A DNA stretch of 64,000 nt, taken from the NCBI RefSeq assembly GCF_029852145.1, contig NC_079979.1, positions 16,813,901 to 16,877,900 on the forward strand, in the 5' to 3' direction. The DNA comes from Microplitis mediator. Its lineage: Eukaryota; Arthropoda; Insecta; Hymenoptera; Braconidae. How positions within the stretch are numbered: position 1 is the stretch's first letter; each line of letters begins with the position of its first letter. The translations under genes and the position numbers were made by a program. The notes under the pieces are model-generated. The model was not told the origin of the DNA, did no database searches, and saw only the letters and a program-made list of their open reading frames with translations. This document shows positions 45,269-56,944 of this stretch, piece after piece.

Positions 45269-47242
45269 TTATTTCCATTTACTTGATGAATATCTATACT
45301 TTCCTGAAGGACCTTCCTTTTCTTCAAGTGCATAAAGCTCTTCATCCAGTAGTAATTCAAAATTCCCCATCGCCTCTGGCGAGGGACACTTGTTCCATCT
45401 GACACTAGAGATAAATTTATAATTCATTACATTATTCATTTATCGCATTAATTATTTACAAGACTTTTAAATCTTACTCTGGCACTCCGTCTGGCGGTAC
45501 TACAATTGAGATTATGTTGTCGATAAGCTTGTACTTTAATATTCTGTCGTTGACAGTCGTTGATGTCAGAGAAGGAGATGCATTTACCTAAATTTACACA
45601 AAAATATTATTCATATTATCGTTTACTGGTCATCAAGTCATAACTTGATCGTTAGAAAATTTACGAGTAATTTGAATTATTCACACACTCCTACAAATTA
45701 CCTCAATTAACCAGGGTTTAAGTTTATTATCAATGATGATATCATATCCATAACACTCGAAACAATGTCTATCATTAGCCATAACTGGCGCAACGGCTTT
45801 CAATGAATGAACAATACACCATGAAATATTAGCAAACAATTTTTCAGTAACAGCTTTGCCTCTTGTACTTTCTAAATAAAGACGAAGATTTTGAACACTC
45901 AGCTTGCCTCCGTGGAGACTATTATACTCATCCTGAAAGTGTTAAGTTTTAGTATTAGCACTTAGAAAGTGCTCGGCAAACATTTACCAAATAATTCAGA
46001 CAGAAAAAAAAACAAAGCTAAACACTTACACCGTGTTTTTGTACGGAAACATTTGTCAGGTGTACGTACATATTGTCAAGCTCCTGGATACTTGTGTCGT
46101 ACTTGACAGTGCAAAATCTGCAGAACCCCAACTTGAAGAGATAGGCCTTGAGCGGACGGAAGGAAGTTATCAGTACGTACAATCTCAGGTCAAATTTTTT
46201 ACCGCCTATCAGAAGAGGATTGTCGATGTACCTAAAAAATTTTTATTTATCAAATTTATACTGATTCAGTTCTGAATTTTTACCTTGAAATCACGTAAGA
46301 CTCTTTGGATAAATTGGGATTGAATGGATTTTTGGCTTCGCGTGACCACTTTTTCAATTTGCTGAGTTTGTTTATCAAAAAAATACCCGCACCCTGAGAC
46401 TTTCCGCAGGGTTTCATGATCCAGGTGCTCTGCGGAGACTTGCGATACTCTTCAACGAACATATTGTAATCAGCAGGCAAAACAAAAGTTACTGGTATGA
46501 AATCAAGGTGAAGATATTTTCCTGGACCGTCTCCTCTTTCTGCTAAAGGACTTCCTTCTCTTTCTAAATCTTTCCTATACCTTTTTATATTTTTTACCAG
46601 CAAATCTTTCCGCGTTAATTCATAATGGTTTGGAAAATGATTAATTGTCCTGGTTAAATAAATGAATTAATTAATCATTTAAAAAAAAGAAATTGATAAA
46701 AATACTACATCATACTGATTATCTCCCATACGATATCCGGTTTCTACGCTAAAAATACTTCTGCATGATTGAGTGACCGCCCTAGGAAATTCAAAATTCA
46801 AAATTTAAAATTTAAAATTAAAATCAGTAAAAAAAATTAATTAATAATTTAAATTTAATACCAATAAAAATTCCAGTCATCTTCAGGCCCAACTTGGGTC
46901 CATCCTCGCTTTTCAAAATTATAAACAATTACAGATTTATCCATATCCGTACAAAATGTCACTTTCATTTTGTCAGCCCCAACTGTCGGTACTCTAAAAA
47001 AATAATTATTCATATTTATATAATTATTTACACATCAATACATAATAATATAATGAATAATATTAATATATACACATACATATATATATTTATTTAAAAT
47101 TCATAACTCTACTGAATATTAAAAAGAGAAAAGTATATAATTGCATCAGAATTATTTTACAATTAAATTACCTGCCATAAATAGTCGCCAAATTATTACT
47201 TCCGGTCCGTTTATTATCTGAACTCACAGCAGTGCTCGCCAT
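45269..47242 (-). CDS. TTLL1: Tubulin polyglutamylase TTLL1
   Basis: Tubulin tyrosine ligase-like ATP-grasp enzyme, the catalytic subunit of the tubulin polyglutamylase complex; it adds glutamate side chains to tubulin in cilia, axonemes and axons. Exons (minus): 47242-47172, 46993-46862, 46781-46716, 46649-46284, 46231-46030, 45932-45702, 45587-45478, 45404-45269. All keep frame: 437 residues, against about 423 in vertebrate TTLL1. Diagnostic stretches: NFEKRGWTQV, DDWNFYW, NHFPNHYELTRKDLL, STWIMKPCGKSQGAGIFL (nucleotide binding), KFDLRLYVL, GFCRFCTVKY, VHLTNVSVQKHG, ECYGYDIIIDNKLKPWLIEV and NASPSLTS. These catalytic-core elements appear intact. The first about 30 residues (MASTAVSSDNKRTG) are longer than in vertebrates. 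It is divergent from the zinc-ribbon gene and convergent with arrow. Confidence 0.95.
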
Positions 47243-47897
47243 CGTTATAAATTATTATTTATTGTTATTGATAATCAACAGTTTGATCGATTGAATCCAT
47301 GGAAACAACGGGACCCAAGTCTTCATTGTAAATAAAAACGAAACTGAAGTTAGCGGACGTCTGATAATTTTTGGATTTATTTTTAAACGATAAATTATAA
47401 AAAAAAAAAATTTCAAAAAATTGCACCTATAAAATTTTTAATTTTCTACTCGTGCATATTTTCAGTTTTTTTTTTTTTTAATTAAATTGTTGAAAAAAAA
47501 CCGAAAATTATTAATTGGCTGCTAACTTCAAGATCATAAATAAAAATAAATTTATGACATTTATTTTATTAGCGGGAAATTTTTTTGAAATTAAAAATAA
47601 CGACGTAGTAAATTTGAAAATTTGTTGACAAACAAAAAAAAATGGGAGAAATTTTTTGTTAGTCGGCGCCGTTTTGTCGAGTATCCAAACCGTTGTCTCT
47701 GATTGGCCAGTGCTTAGTTTTGTACTACGATACGTAAATCAAACAAAGAAGCTTCTGCTCTCATATTTACACAAAATATTACCGGCTTTACTTCTGGGTA
47801 TCATCCGAATAGTAGCGTCTGATGAGTTACTGTTTAAAAATATAATTAGACTAAATATTTATTAATTAATTAATTAGTAAATAAATAAAAAGTTAAA
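47243..47897. promoter_or_regulatory. Bidirectional promoter region TTLL1 / zinc-ribbon gene
   Basis: 655 bp separate the two start codons, and 200 bp of it is a family 1 MITE (47338-47537). The unique sequence nearest the zinc-ribbon gene contains TTGGCCAG and a GGCGCC-containing patch (47660-47710) and is the likeliest core promoter. No TATA box stands out. Confidence 0.45.
47338..47537 (+). mobile_element. Family 1 MITE inside a bidirectional promoter
   Basis: Starts ACGAAACTGAAGTTAGCGG (ATGATACTG altered) and ends GCTAACTTCAAGATCAT, with flanking AAATAAAA on both sides. The 8-bp target duplication is intact. Confidence 0.75.
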
Positions 47898-49059
47898 ATG
47901 AAAAATTCATTGAGAAAACCATTGATTGGTAATTCAACTGTTAAATGTATTTGTGAACGTGCAAAAAGAAGAATATATTGTCACAATTGTGGTCAATATT
48001 TCAAAGGAAGAGTTCGTAATACTTGTCGTGAACATCCGAATGTAAGTAATTTTATTTTTTATTATTTTTATTAATTAATAGTTCATGATTCGGAAAATAG
48101 CAGACAAGTTTTTTTTTTTAACGATAACGCGATTGGAATTTGATTTTTTAACGACACTAAATTTTCTCATGAGTGAATGCAGCTGACAATTTTCAATTGT
48201 TTAGTAAATAAACAAAATGTCAGTAAAATAAAAATTTAAAAATTCGCACTTAGAAAACTGAAAAATTAACGCGCATTTTTTAAAATTTTATTACTTTATT
48301 TATTTATTTAAAATTTATGTCGTCATCTGCTAAATCCACACTCGTAATTTTCTGATACTGAAACTAGCAGACATTTTTTTTTCTTTGAAATAAAAAAACA
48401 AAATTGTAGAGAAGAATTAGAAAAAATCCGTTAAGAATTTAAAAAAAATTCATGATACTGAAGTTAGCCGACGTCTAATAATTTTTGGACTTCTTTTTGA
48501 ATAATAAATTATAAAAAAATAAATATTTGAAAAAATTGCATCTGTAGTTTTTAAAATTTTCTACACGTGCATATTTTTAGTTTTTTTTTAAATTTAAATT
48601 GAATTGTTTAAAAAAAATCCGAAAATTTTGAACTGTCTGCTAACTTCAAGATCACAAAAATTTTTATATCCTGACGTTAGAAGACAATTTTCGGATTTTT
48701 TTTTTCAATAAATCGATTACAAAAAAATGCATGTAGAAAATTAAAAAAACTAGAGGTGCAATTTTCCAAATATTTTTTTTTACAATTTATTGTTAATAAA
48801 AAAAATCCAAAAATTACGTCAGCTAACTTGAGTATCAGACTTTCAAGAACTTGGTAACAATTTTACTAAATTTATTTATGAAAAAGTAAAACTCATTTGT
48901 CTGCTGTTTTTACTGTCATGATAAATTTGATGAGTGAATATTCTAAGTAGGAAAAATGGCTGATTTAACGGCGGTCATTTGTTTCAGGTGCTGTTCATGA
49001 TGGATTACGAGTACTGTCCCAAGTGTTTTCAGCGTCAACACTTACATGAAGTAGATTAA
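47898..49059 (+). CDS. Small zinc-ribbon protein, 71 residues, family not recognised
   Basis: Two phase-0 exons, 47898-48041 and 48988-49059, encode 71 residues. Cysteines are arranged CIC (about 17-19), YCHNC (about 28-32), NTC (about 43) with a nearby His, and YCPKC (about 57-61). This looks like one or two four-ligand zinc sites, with a basic segment (KRRIYCHNCGQYFKGRVR) between them. I have the impression of an insect-conserved uncharacterised small protein but cannot name it. GT...AG borders and the cysteine pattern continuing across the intron support a real gene. The 946-bp intron is largely transposon (three elements). AATAAA at 49153 lies 94 bp after the stop. It is convergent with mRpL23, with 245 bp between stop codons. 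Confidence 0.75.
48169..48345 (+). mobile_element. Family 2 MITE with exact 8-bp target duplication
   Basis: ATGAGTGAATGCAGCTGAC to TGCTAAATCCACACTCGT, flanked by AATTTTCT at 48160-48167 and 48346-48353 (one extra base on the left). Confidence 0.65.
48452..48655 (+). mobile_element. Family 1 MITE in the zinc-ribbon gene intron
   Basis: ATGATACTGAAGTTAGCCG to GCTAACTTCAAGATCAC. The flanks AAAAATTC and AAAAATTT match 7 of 8. Confidence 0.7.
48666..48838 (-). mobile_element. Family 1 MITE, reverse orientation, in the same intron
   Basis: ATATCCTGACGTTAGAAGAC to GTCAGCTAACTTGAGTATCA. It lies 10 bp beyond the previous copy, so the two face each other. Confidence 0.65.
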
Positions 49060-49304
49060 ATATACGGCGTATTTTGTACTACATATATAAGATATATATA
49101 AGTTATTAAAGTACAAATTAATATATTTAATATAAGTAAAGTGTTACAAACTAATAAATTTAACAAAACTATATTATTGTTGTACGCTTAAGTACCAGAC
49201 ATATTTTTCATATTAAATATAGTTTATATAAAAATGAATCAACATTATTTTTTAAATATTTAAAACCATTTATTTACTTAATTATTCATTACAATCTAGA
49301 TCTA

Positions 49305-50776
49305 TTAGATACTGTACCATCCAGGAACGCCAGGTTTATTATTAGTTTTAAGAAAGTCTTTGTATCCTTCTTTCATTTCATCGACAGTCCGTTTTTCACT
49401 CGCTTCATTTTTCTTTTTCTCTTCTACATTAAATATATCCGGGAATACAAATTTTTGGTCTTTGGGCTGAAAAACAAATAGAATTATTTGTAATTTATAA
49501 TTTTAGTTTTACTCATGAGTGATTGGAAAATGAGACTGCAGTTAACCGACGTCTAATAATTTGATTTTTGAAAACGTTAATTGTTGGAAAAAAAATCGTA
49601 AAATTTTCAATTGTCTGTTAAGCAGGATCATAATTAGAAATTATTTACCAGAATAGCGTATGCTACTTTAATGTCATCGTCTTTAATAATGTAGCCACGA
49701 TCTAAACTTTTCTTGAATCTCCCCATCTTAATTCTAGTTCTTACATCAAGAACTTTAACATTATAAATTTTTTCAAGATAATTTTTCACATCGTATTTGG
49801 TCATTCCCATTGACACGTGAAACTCGACTTGATTGTCTGCTTGTGGACACTGTGGTCTTACTAATTTCATCCAGAAATTCGGTAGGAAAACTCGTAATTG
49901 CGGATTTCCTTTTTGAAACATCGGATACCTTGAGTACATAAATAAATAAATTAATTTTATTGAATAAAAATGAATAATTATGGTATCAAAAAAATGATAG
50001 TAAAGTTAATGAGTGTGTAGCAGACATCAAACAAATTTAAAATTATTAATAGAGTACATAATTAATAAAATTAATTTTTTGAAAAATGCGCATTTAAAAA
50101 ATTTTCAAATTAATAAATGCAATTTTTTAAATTATTTACTCTAGTTATAAATTTAAATTTGTCTGCTACATTCACACTCGTAAGTTAGCGGACATCTGAA
50201 AATTTTTAAAACTTTGAAATAATAAATTAAAATGTCTGCAAAATAAAAATAAAAAAATCCATGTTTAGAAAATTCAAAATTCAGTAAATGCATTTTTTTA
50301 ATTTTATTGTTTTAATTGTTTAATTTTTTTATGTGTGATAAAACAATTGTAGGTCTGCTAACATTTGCACTCATGTCAAAAAATAAAATAAAAAATTTAT
50401 TTGCAAATAAAATTCATTTATTTAAAATTTAAATATTTTTTCATAAGTAAAAAAATTACGAGTGAGTGTAGCAGACATCAGACAAATTCAAAATTATAAA
50501 TAAATAGAGTAAATAATTGAAAAAAAAAATATTTATAAAAAATGCACATGAATTTCAAAATTTTTCAAATGTGCATTTTTTAAAAATTTGATTTTATTAA
50601 TTGTTAATTCTATTAAGTAATAATTTTAAATTTGACTGATGTCTGCAACATTCACACATAAAAAATTTTATTTTTTCTATTATCTGACGAATAATTATTT
50701 TTAAAATAAATCAATTGATTTAATAAATAATTAATAAAATTTGAAGTTAAGTTTTTAATTACCATCTCGATGACAT
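49305..50776 (-). CDS. mRpL23: Mitochondrial large-subunit ribosomal protein L23
   Basis: Structural component of the mitochondrial 39S subunit, at the polypeptide exit. Exons (minus): 50776-50763 (14 nt, MSSR plus two bases of the next codon), 49928-49649, 49466-49305. They give 151 residues, the expected family length. Recognisable stretches: W-YPMFQKGNPQLRVFLPNFWM, FHVSMGMTKYDVKNYLEKIY, VRTRIKMGRF and the C-terminal GYKDFLKTN...PGVPGWYSI. The tiny first exon is typical of such genes and was placed because its donor (TG|GTAATT) restores the Trp codon. Intron 1 (833 bp) contains several family 2 elements and intron 2 contains a short family 1 copy. A minus-strand AATAAA at 49274-49269 follows the stop. 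It shares a 576-bp divergent spacer with Api5. Confidence 0.92.
49530..49631 (+). mobile_element. Family 1 MITE with internal deletion, in mRpL23 intron 2
   Basis: ATGAGACTGCAGTTAACCGAC to GTCTGTTAAGCAGGATCAT in 102 bp, similar in size to the copy at 32033. Confidence 0.55.
50009..50181 (+). mobile_element. Family 2 MITE in mRpL23 intron 1
   Basis: ATGAGTGTGTAGCAGACATC to TCTGCTACATTCACACTCG. It directly abuts the next, more diverged inverted-repeat element. Confidence 0.65.
50182..50374 (+). mobile_element. Diverged family 1/2-like MITE in mRpL23 intron 1
   Basis: AAGTTAGCGGACATCTGAAA to GTCTGCTAACATTTGCACTCAT. The left end resembles family 1 and the right end resembles family 2, so it is either a hybrid or a junction of two fragments. 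Confidence 0.4.
50458..50659 (+). mobile_element. Family 2 MITE with exact 8-bp target duplication
   Basis: ACGAGTGAGTGTAGCAGAC to GTCTGCAACATTCACACAT, flanked by AAAAAATT at 50450-50457 and 50660-50667. Confidence 0.7.
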
Positions 50777-51352
50777 TTTGTCGGCTTATTTTATTTATTT
50801 ACAAAATTATTTTTCTAAAAATTTATAACCAATAAACAATTATTTGCTCCGGTGTTTTGATTGACGCCAAAAAAAATAAATTTTCAAAACCACCAACAGA
50901 GCGCAGCACCTCCTAGTGACTCCGCCTCCTTACGTTAATTTCCTATTCCTAAAAATAAAAATCATTTCTCATTTCATCGCCATCAGTTAATTTGTAATAT
51001 TAAAATTACCGTACGTGTGGTTAAAGTTATAAATAAATTATTTTTGTGTCTACAGTTAATTATTAACGTGCCCTAGTTATTTTTATTTAAATAAAAAAGT
51101 GTTAATTTTAATTAATATAATAGTAAAACGTAATTTGTTTTGTGAATAAGCCCACAAGTCTCGAGAATTTCCCTCCGCGTGTGTCGCAACCATTTTTGTT
51201 TCAACATTTCGCTGGGCGTTTGCCGGTCGTTCATTTTTCAATAAATTATAACTCTAATAATAAATAAAAACATATATATATCTATACGTATATATTTAAT
51301 TACGCATTCTATTTACGTAAATTTTATATAAGTTATTTATTACCGCGAAAAA
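50777..51352. promoter_or_regulatory. Bidirectional promoter region mRpL23 / Api5
   Basis: 576 bp between two housekeeping start codons, free of recognisable transposons. A less AT-rich patch at 50895-50940 lies nearer mRpL23, and another at 51150-51225 (CCCTCCGCGTGTGTCGCAAC) nearer Api5. These are plausible core promoters of the two genes. No TATA box is evident at the expected place for either. Confidence 0.45.
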
Positions 51353-54300
51353 ATGAGTACTGATAGCATTGAAAAATTGTACAAAAATTTTGGGATATTA
51401 GCTGACGCCAAAGACAAACTTTCGGAGGTAATTCAATAACTCATTACCGTATTGGCTAACCTATAAAATTTTAAATTATTTTATGTACTTTACTAATTAT
51501 ATGAATAATTATTTCAGCATGAAAAAGAATACCTGGAGATAATGACAGCAGTCAAGGGAACGGCTAAAGAAAAACGTTTAGCGTCTCAATTTATAGCGAG
51601 ATTTTTTAAACATTTTCCAAAATTAGCAGATCAAGCCATTGATGCTCATTTGGATCTTTGTGAAGATGAAGACATGGCTGTAATTATTTATACATATTTT
51701 TTATTTTATTTAAAATTATGATCCTGAAGTTAGCAGACAATTAACAAATTTTGAATTTTTTTTTCAATAATTTAATTTTTAAAAAATAATAAATAAAAAT
51801 ATATGAGTGTGAATGTAGCAGACATCAGACAAATTTGAAATGATGAATAAATAGAGTAAATGATTCAAAAAATAATATTCATTAAAAATGCACTGATTAC
51901 TTTTAGTTTTTTAAATTCGCATTTTTTAAAAATTTTATTTTATTAATTATTTACTCTATTTATTAATAATTTTAAATTTGTCTGATGTCTGCTACATTCA
52001 CACTCATAAAAATATGGACATGTAGAGAATTTTAAAAACTAGGTGCAAATTTTTGAAATATTTTTTTTTTATAGTTTATCGTTTAAAAAAAATTCAAAAA
52101 TTATTAGACGGCTAACTTGAGTATCATAATAATTTATATGAGTGAAAGTAGCAGACATTAGACAATTTAAAAATTTGAAATAATGAAATTTAAAAAAATG
52201 CGCGTACGGATTTGGCATTTATCTAAACATGCATTTTTTAATTTTTACTCTACTTACATTTTTTATTTATTTATTCACGCCATTTGGCAATTATACATTA
52301 TTGAAACAATAGGTAATAAATGATAAACTAAAATTACAAAATGAATAAACAGATAGCATCACCTGGATGATAATAAAAAAAAAGTTATAAGAGAAAAATA
52401 CAAAATAAAAGTAACAGCAAAAAATAACAAATATCACTTATATATAAATAATATCCAGCCGCTTTGCGACCAAGGAATGATAGTTTTATTAATTACATCA
52501 CTAAATTTCTAGCGACACTAAAATTTATTAGCCGAAACACCATAAATTTCAATCTTAGATGCAAATTCGTTGACTAACTTCGATATTCTATACTGCGGAG
52601 CTCGCGTGGAGTAGCGCGTTTTAATTTTATTCATTTATTTTAAAATTCAAAAAATTGTCAATCGTCAGTTATATTTACACTCATAAATAAATGATACTGA
52701 AGTTAGCAGACGTTTAATAATTTTTGGATTTTTTTTAGACGATAAAAAATTTAAAAATAAATATTTGAAAAAATTGCACATATAGTTTTTTAAATTTTCT
52801 GCATGTGCATATTTTTATTTTTATTTTTTTTTTTAAATTAAGTCATTGAAACAAAAATTCAAAAATTTTTAAATGTCTGCTAACTTCAGGATCATATAAA
52901 TAATTGTATTAATTAATTATTTATTTATTTATAGATTCGGAAACAAGCTATTAAAGATTTGCCATCATTATGTAAAGATAATAAGGAACATACACCAAGA
53001 ATCGCTGATATTTTAGCCCAACTTCTACAAGCTCAAGATTCAACGGAATTAGCTGTTGTTTACAGCAGTATCATGACGCTGATGAAAAATGACCCAAAAG
53101 GTTAAATATATTTCGCTTTATACTTTAATTTGTCATATGATTATTATTATTAAATAATGAATGAATATTATTTAAATTCCAGGAACTCTAAGCGGATTTT
53201 TCAGCCAAATATTCAACGGAGACGATGGGACACGTGATCGTTGCATTAAATTCTTAGCGACTAAACTTAAGTCATTAGGTCATGATGTTATAAATAAAGA
53301 GTCTGAGGAACTACTTATTACTGAGTGTAAAAAAGTATTGAGGGTAAATATCTTATATTTAATTTTTTATTACTAGTTACTAATAATATTTTATTGATGC
53401 AAAAATGATAATTAAAATTTTTTAAATTACAAAAGGATGTTACTGCCGAAGAGTTTCACAACATCATGGATATCTTAGGATGGACTAAATTAGGGTCGAC
53501 AGTAGCTGGCCAGCAAGAACTTATTGAGATAACTATTGAACAAGCAGAACTTGGAGTTCCATTCAAGCATAACAATGTCGAACAATGGGATAAACTTGTA
53601 CAGTGTATTAAACACGCGCTTCCACATTTTAGTGTAAGTTTTAATTCAAATTTTAATTAAGGTCAAGCCCCTAAACCCAATTATGTGCCAGAAGATTTGC
53701 CTGATACCCCCGAGGCCTCCAAACATCCCACGCTTTAATTTTGATCGGAATCGTCGTCTAAGAAATCCTATAGAAAGTCGTTCGAAAATCTAGACTCAGA
53801 GTTCGTTGCTGTGAAAAAAAATATTTTCCCTTCACTTCTGTCTGCTAAAATTCTTGTCTGAAACCTCGAGGCCTCCGACCATCCAACAGATGCCTTTATT
53901 TTGATCAGGAACGCCGTCTAAGAAATCCCATAGGAAATCTAGACTAAGGGCGTGTAATTTACCCGTTAATTTAATTTATTTATGACTGTTTTAATTAATA
54001 ATTATTATATTTCATTTAACAGGCTCAGACTGATTCCTCCAGATACGTTTCTTACATTTGCATTCAAGTGCTTCCACACTTGTCACTAATAACGGCTCCC
54101 GATGGTCGTGATGCTCAATTAGAGATTCTGAAATTACTTGCTGAGTTGGTAGCTTTCTGTGGTACGATCGACAAACCCGAAGAAAAAGTTCAACAAATTT
54201 ACAATGCATTAATTGTAAGTACTCAGTAATTTATTATCATCACGTAACTGCGTGACTTGATAATTTACTCTAATTATTTAAATCATTGCAGATTTACATG

Positions 54301-55563
54301 CCCCTGCCACCGGATTCCGACATATCCGAAGTCCCGAAGCTTCAGTTCAGTCACGTCGAATGTCTGATGTATGCATTTCACAAGCTGTGTAAACAAACTC
54401 CAGACTTTTTGCTTAAAGATGCCGAGCAATTAAAAGAATTTAAGTTGAGACTGCAGTATTTTGCACGAGGAATACAAGGCTACATTAAAAAACTGCGCGA
54501 GGCTATTGGCGGTAAATCTGAAGAGGAATTAAAGACAGAAGAAAATCAATTGAAAGTCGTCGCTTTGAAAACAACAAATAATATTAATACGTTAATAAAA
54601 GATCTGTTTCACTCACCACCGAGTTTCAAAAGTATTATTCATCTTTCATGGAAAACTCCGACAGTTGATAAGAAGGTATTTATTTTTTTATCAACACTCC
54701 GGCGCTCCCGTATTTTTAATGTCGCTACAATTTGAATAGTATCCTGTTAGCGAAATGTTAATAACGGGAGTACCGGCGGGTTAAGTTTTGAAAATCTTTT
54801 TTTATTTGTTGTTTTATTTAATTTAAATGTTTAATTGTAGAATGAAAAAGTCAGTATCGCTCAAAAAAGGCATACTCCGATAACATTCGGTAACGGCAGC
54901 CCAACAAAACGTATCAAGGAAGAACACAAAGGAGGCAAAAGAGAAATTTACACACCACCAAGCGGAAAATACAGTTCAAATATTTCATCAAATTATGGTA
55001 AAGATTAAAACATATATTTTTATAAAATATATCAAGTCACTAATTCGAAAAAGACATATTTTTATACGCCTTTTTGACTAGTCTCTAAATTTAAAACGAG
55101 TGGGCGTATAAATTTTTTTTATTTGCTTATACTGTAGACTTATTCTGAAGCTAAACAAAAAATTCTACGCCCTTTTGGATTTAGAGAATTTTCTGAAGTC
55201 AAAAAGACGTATAATTTTCAATGATACTGAAGTTAGCAGACGTCTAATAATTTTTGGATTTTTTTTTAGACGATAGAAGATAAAAAAAAATATTTGAAAA
55301 AATTCCACCTGTAGTTTTTTTAATTTTCTACATGTGCATATTTTTATTTTATTTTTTTTACAATTAATTTATTGAAATACGAAAATTCAAAAATTTTTAA
55401 ATGTCTGCTAACTTCAGGATCATTAATTTTCAATAGAAAATGAATATATTTTATTTGTAAATATAATTTTTCAGGTAATCGAGGACGATTCCGTGGAAAT
55501 CGATCAGGTGGACGAGGATTCCGACCAAGAGGACGCGGAACATGGAGAAAAAATTCATATTAA
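51353..55563 (+). CDS. Api5: Apoptosis inhibitor 5 (API5/AAC-11)
   Basis: Nuclear anti-apoptotic HEAT-repeat protein. Nine exons keep frame: 51353-51427, 51518-51679, 52935-53100, 53183-53343, 53436-53633, 54023-54214, 54292-54675, 54841-54997, 55475-55563. They give 527 residues, the family length. The start MSTDSIEKLYKNFGILADAKD is typical. Helical HEAT-like repeats run to about residue 440, including IRKQAIKDLPSLCKD and ILGWTKLGSTVAGQQELIE. A leucine-rich helix LKEFKLRLQYFARGIQGYIK lies near residue 370, the region called a leucine zipper in API5. The tail has a basic putative nuclear signal (PTKRIKEEHKGGKR) and ends in an RGG/RGR-rich segment (RGRFRGNRSGGRGFRPRGRG). Introns 2, 5 and 8 hold repeats. 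It is convergent with MED7. AATAAA at 55575 is 12 bp after the stop. Confidence 0.95.
51718..52127 (-). mobile_element. Family 1 MITE split by a family 2 MITE (Api5 intron 2)
   Basis: Left part ATGATCCTGAAGTTAGCAG; right part, after the insertion, GGACATGTAGAGAATTTTAA to GGCTAACTTGAGTATCAT. Confidence 0.7.
51803..52007 (+). mobile_element. Family 2 MITE nested in family 1, exact 8-bp target duplication
   Basis: ATGAGTGTGAATGTAGCAG to TCTGCTACATTCACACTCAT, flanked by AAAAATAT at 51795-51802 and 52008-52015. This is the cleanest family 2 copy. Confidence 0.8.
52138..52684 (+). mobile_element. Family 2 MITE carrying an unrelated insertion
   Basis: The left end ATGAGTGAAAGTAGCAGAC and right end GTCAGTTATATTTACACTCAT are 547 bp apart instead of about 200. 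The extra roughly 340 bp (about 52274-52620) has no recognised termini. Confidence 0.5.
52691..52895 (+). mobile_element. Family 1 MITE with exact 8-bp target duplication
   Basis: ATGATACTGAAGTTAGCAG to GCTAACTTCAGGATCAT, flanked by ATAAATAA at 52683-52690 and 52896-52903. It ends 39 bp before Api5 exon 3. Confidence 0.8.
53665..53950. repeat. Dispersed, locally duplicated repeat in Api5 intron 5
   Basis: Two tandem, diverged blocks share (C/T)GAGGCCTCC..CCATCC, TTTATTTTGATC.GGAA, CGTCTAAGAAATCC.ATAG and AAATCTAGACT. Related sequence, starting CAGCCCCTGAACCC, occurs at 24446-24870 in a RhoGAP intron. The class is unknown. Confidence 0.5.
55221..55423 (+). mobile_element. Family 1 MITE with 9-bp target duplication (Api5 intron 8)
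   Basis: ATGATACTGAAGTTAGCAG to GCTAACTTCAGGATCAT, flanked by TAATTTTCA on both sides. Confidence 0.8.
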
Positions 55564-56768
55564 TTTATTAATTAAATAAATAAGAGTTAATTTCTATATC
55601 GGTATTTTAGAGATTTTTATAATAAATTATTTAAATAATTTAAGAGGAAATTTAAATACGAAGAATGAAAACTACAATCAGTGTAACGAGACATTTATAT
55701 GAAGAAGAAGTTTATCGCAAGTTTATATTTTCTTCAACATTACTGGTGTTATTCAAAATTTTAAAAATAATTTGAATTCGACTTATCTGTTCTCGACAAC
55801 TCAACAATAATATCGAAGACTGATTATTATCTGATAGTGGACAAAATATATTTCGCATGAGACAATTGATAAATGAGATTCCAATGAAATTTATAAAACA
55901 ATTAATTTATAAATACTCCGTATTAATGTGCAGTGATTTAAAAGGACAATTATTTACTCAGTGATGTAGATAATTACAAAGTGACAATTACGGAGTTACC
56001 GAAAATACTTTGCGAGAATCGATAATGTGTAAAAAAATTTGTATGTCCCTCAAAATATCTTTCTCAACCTTCGTCGAATCCCTTTCCTTTCATGTCCTTC
56101 ATTTAAAAGTTTTTTTTGTTACTGATAACAGGATTCCTGCAGGGGATGCACAGCTGTCACTCAACTGTATTTACTCCATAATATTTTTGTTTTCATTATT
56201 AAAGAAACATTCATAAAACTTGCAAACAAAATTAATTACCTCATAAGGAAAAACAATTCAAAATTTATTAGTATTTTTTTTTTTTTTTATAAATTTAAGT
56301 GAATGTTTCTTTAATCATTAAAAAAATTTTTATATTTTTCAGATAAAATTTATCGCGACTCGTGAGTGGAAACAAATCCTGGCCAGAAGACATAACATAT
56401 TTTTATTGTTCTAGATGAACGAGATTATTTCAGTCAAGATGAGGAAGCAGTTGCTGATAATTAAGTAGTTTTTGTTTTTCAGATCTTCAGACCGGTCATT
56501 TATCAAAATAAATTTTAATTTTGTAAATTTATTAAACATTTTCCTTGTAGCCGATTATTAAGGTGAGTCTTACAAACACCAAATTTATTACCCTGTTCCT
56601 CAAAACCTTACCTCAGTTGTCAATACCTTTATGTTCTTCATTATAGTGTGTTAATAAATTCAAATGTCTCAATAAAATGATACGTTATATATAAAACAAA
56701 CAGAGTATGTGTACCTGAATATCCGAACGTTTTTCACACAATGAAAATTAAATGAAAAGTAAAAAATT

Positions 56769-56943
56769 ATGATCCTGAAATTAGCAGACAATTAATAATT
56801 TTCGGATTTTTTTTCAACAATTTAGTTTCAAAAAAAATAAAAAGTCAAAATATACACATGCAGAAAATTAAGAAAACTATAAGTGCAATTTTTTAAATTT
56901 ATCGTTTTTAAAAAAATCCTAAAATTATTAGACGTCTGCTAAT
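56769..56943 (-). mobile_element. Family 1 MITE, first of three in a row
   Basis: ATGATCCTGAAATTAGCAGAC to GACGTCTGCTAATT. Its right terminus is shortened where it meets the next copy. Confidence 0.65.
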
Positions 56944-56944
56944 T

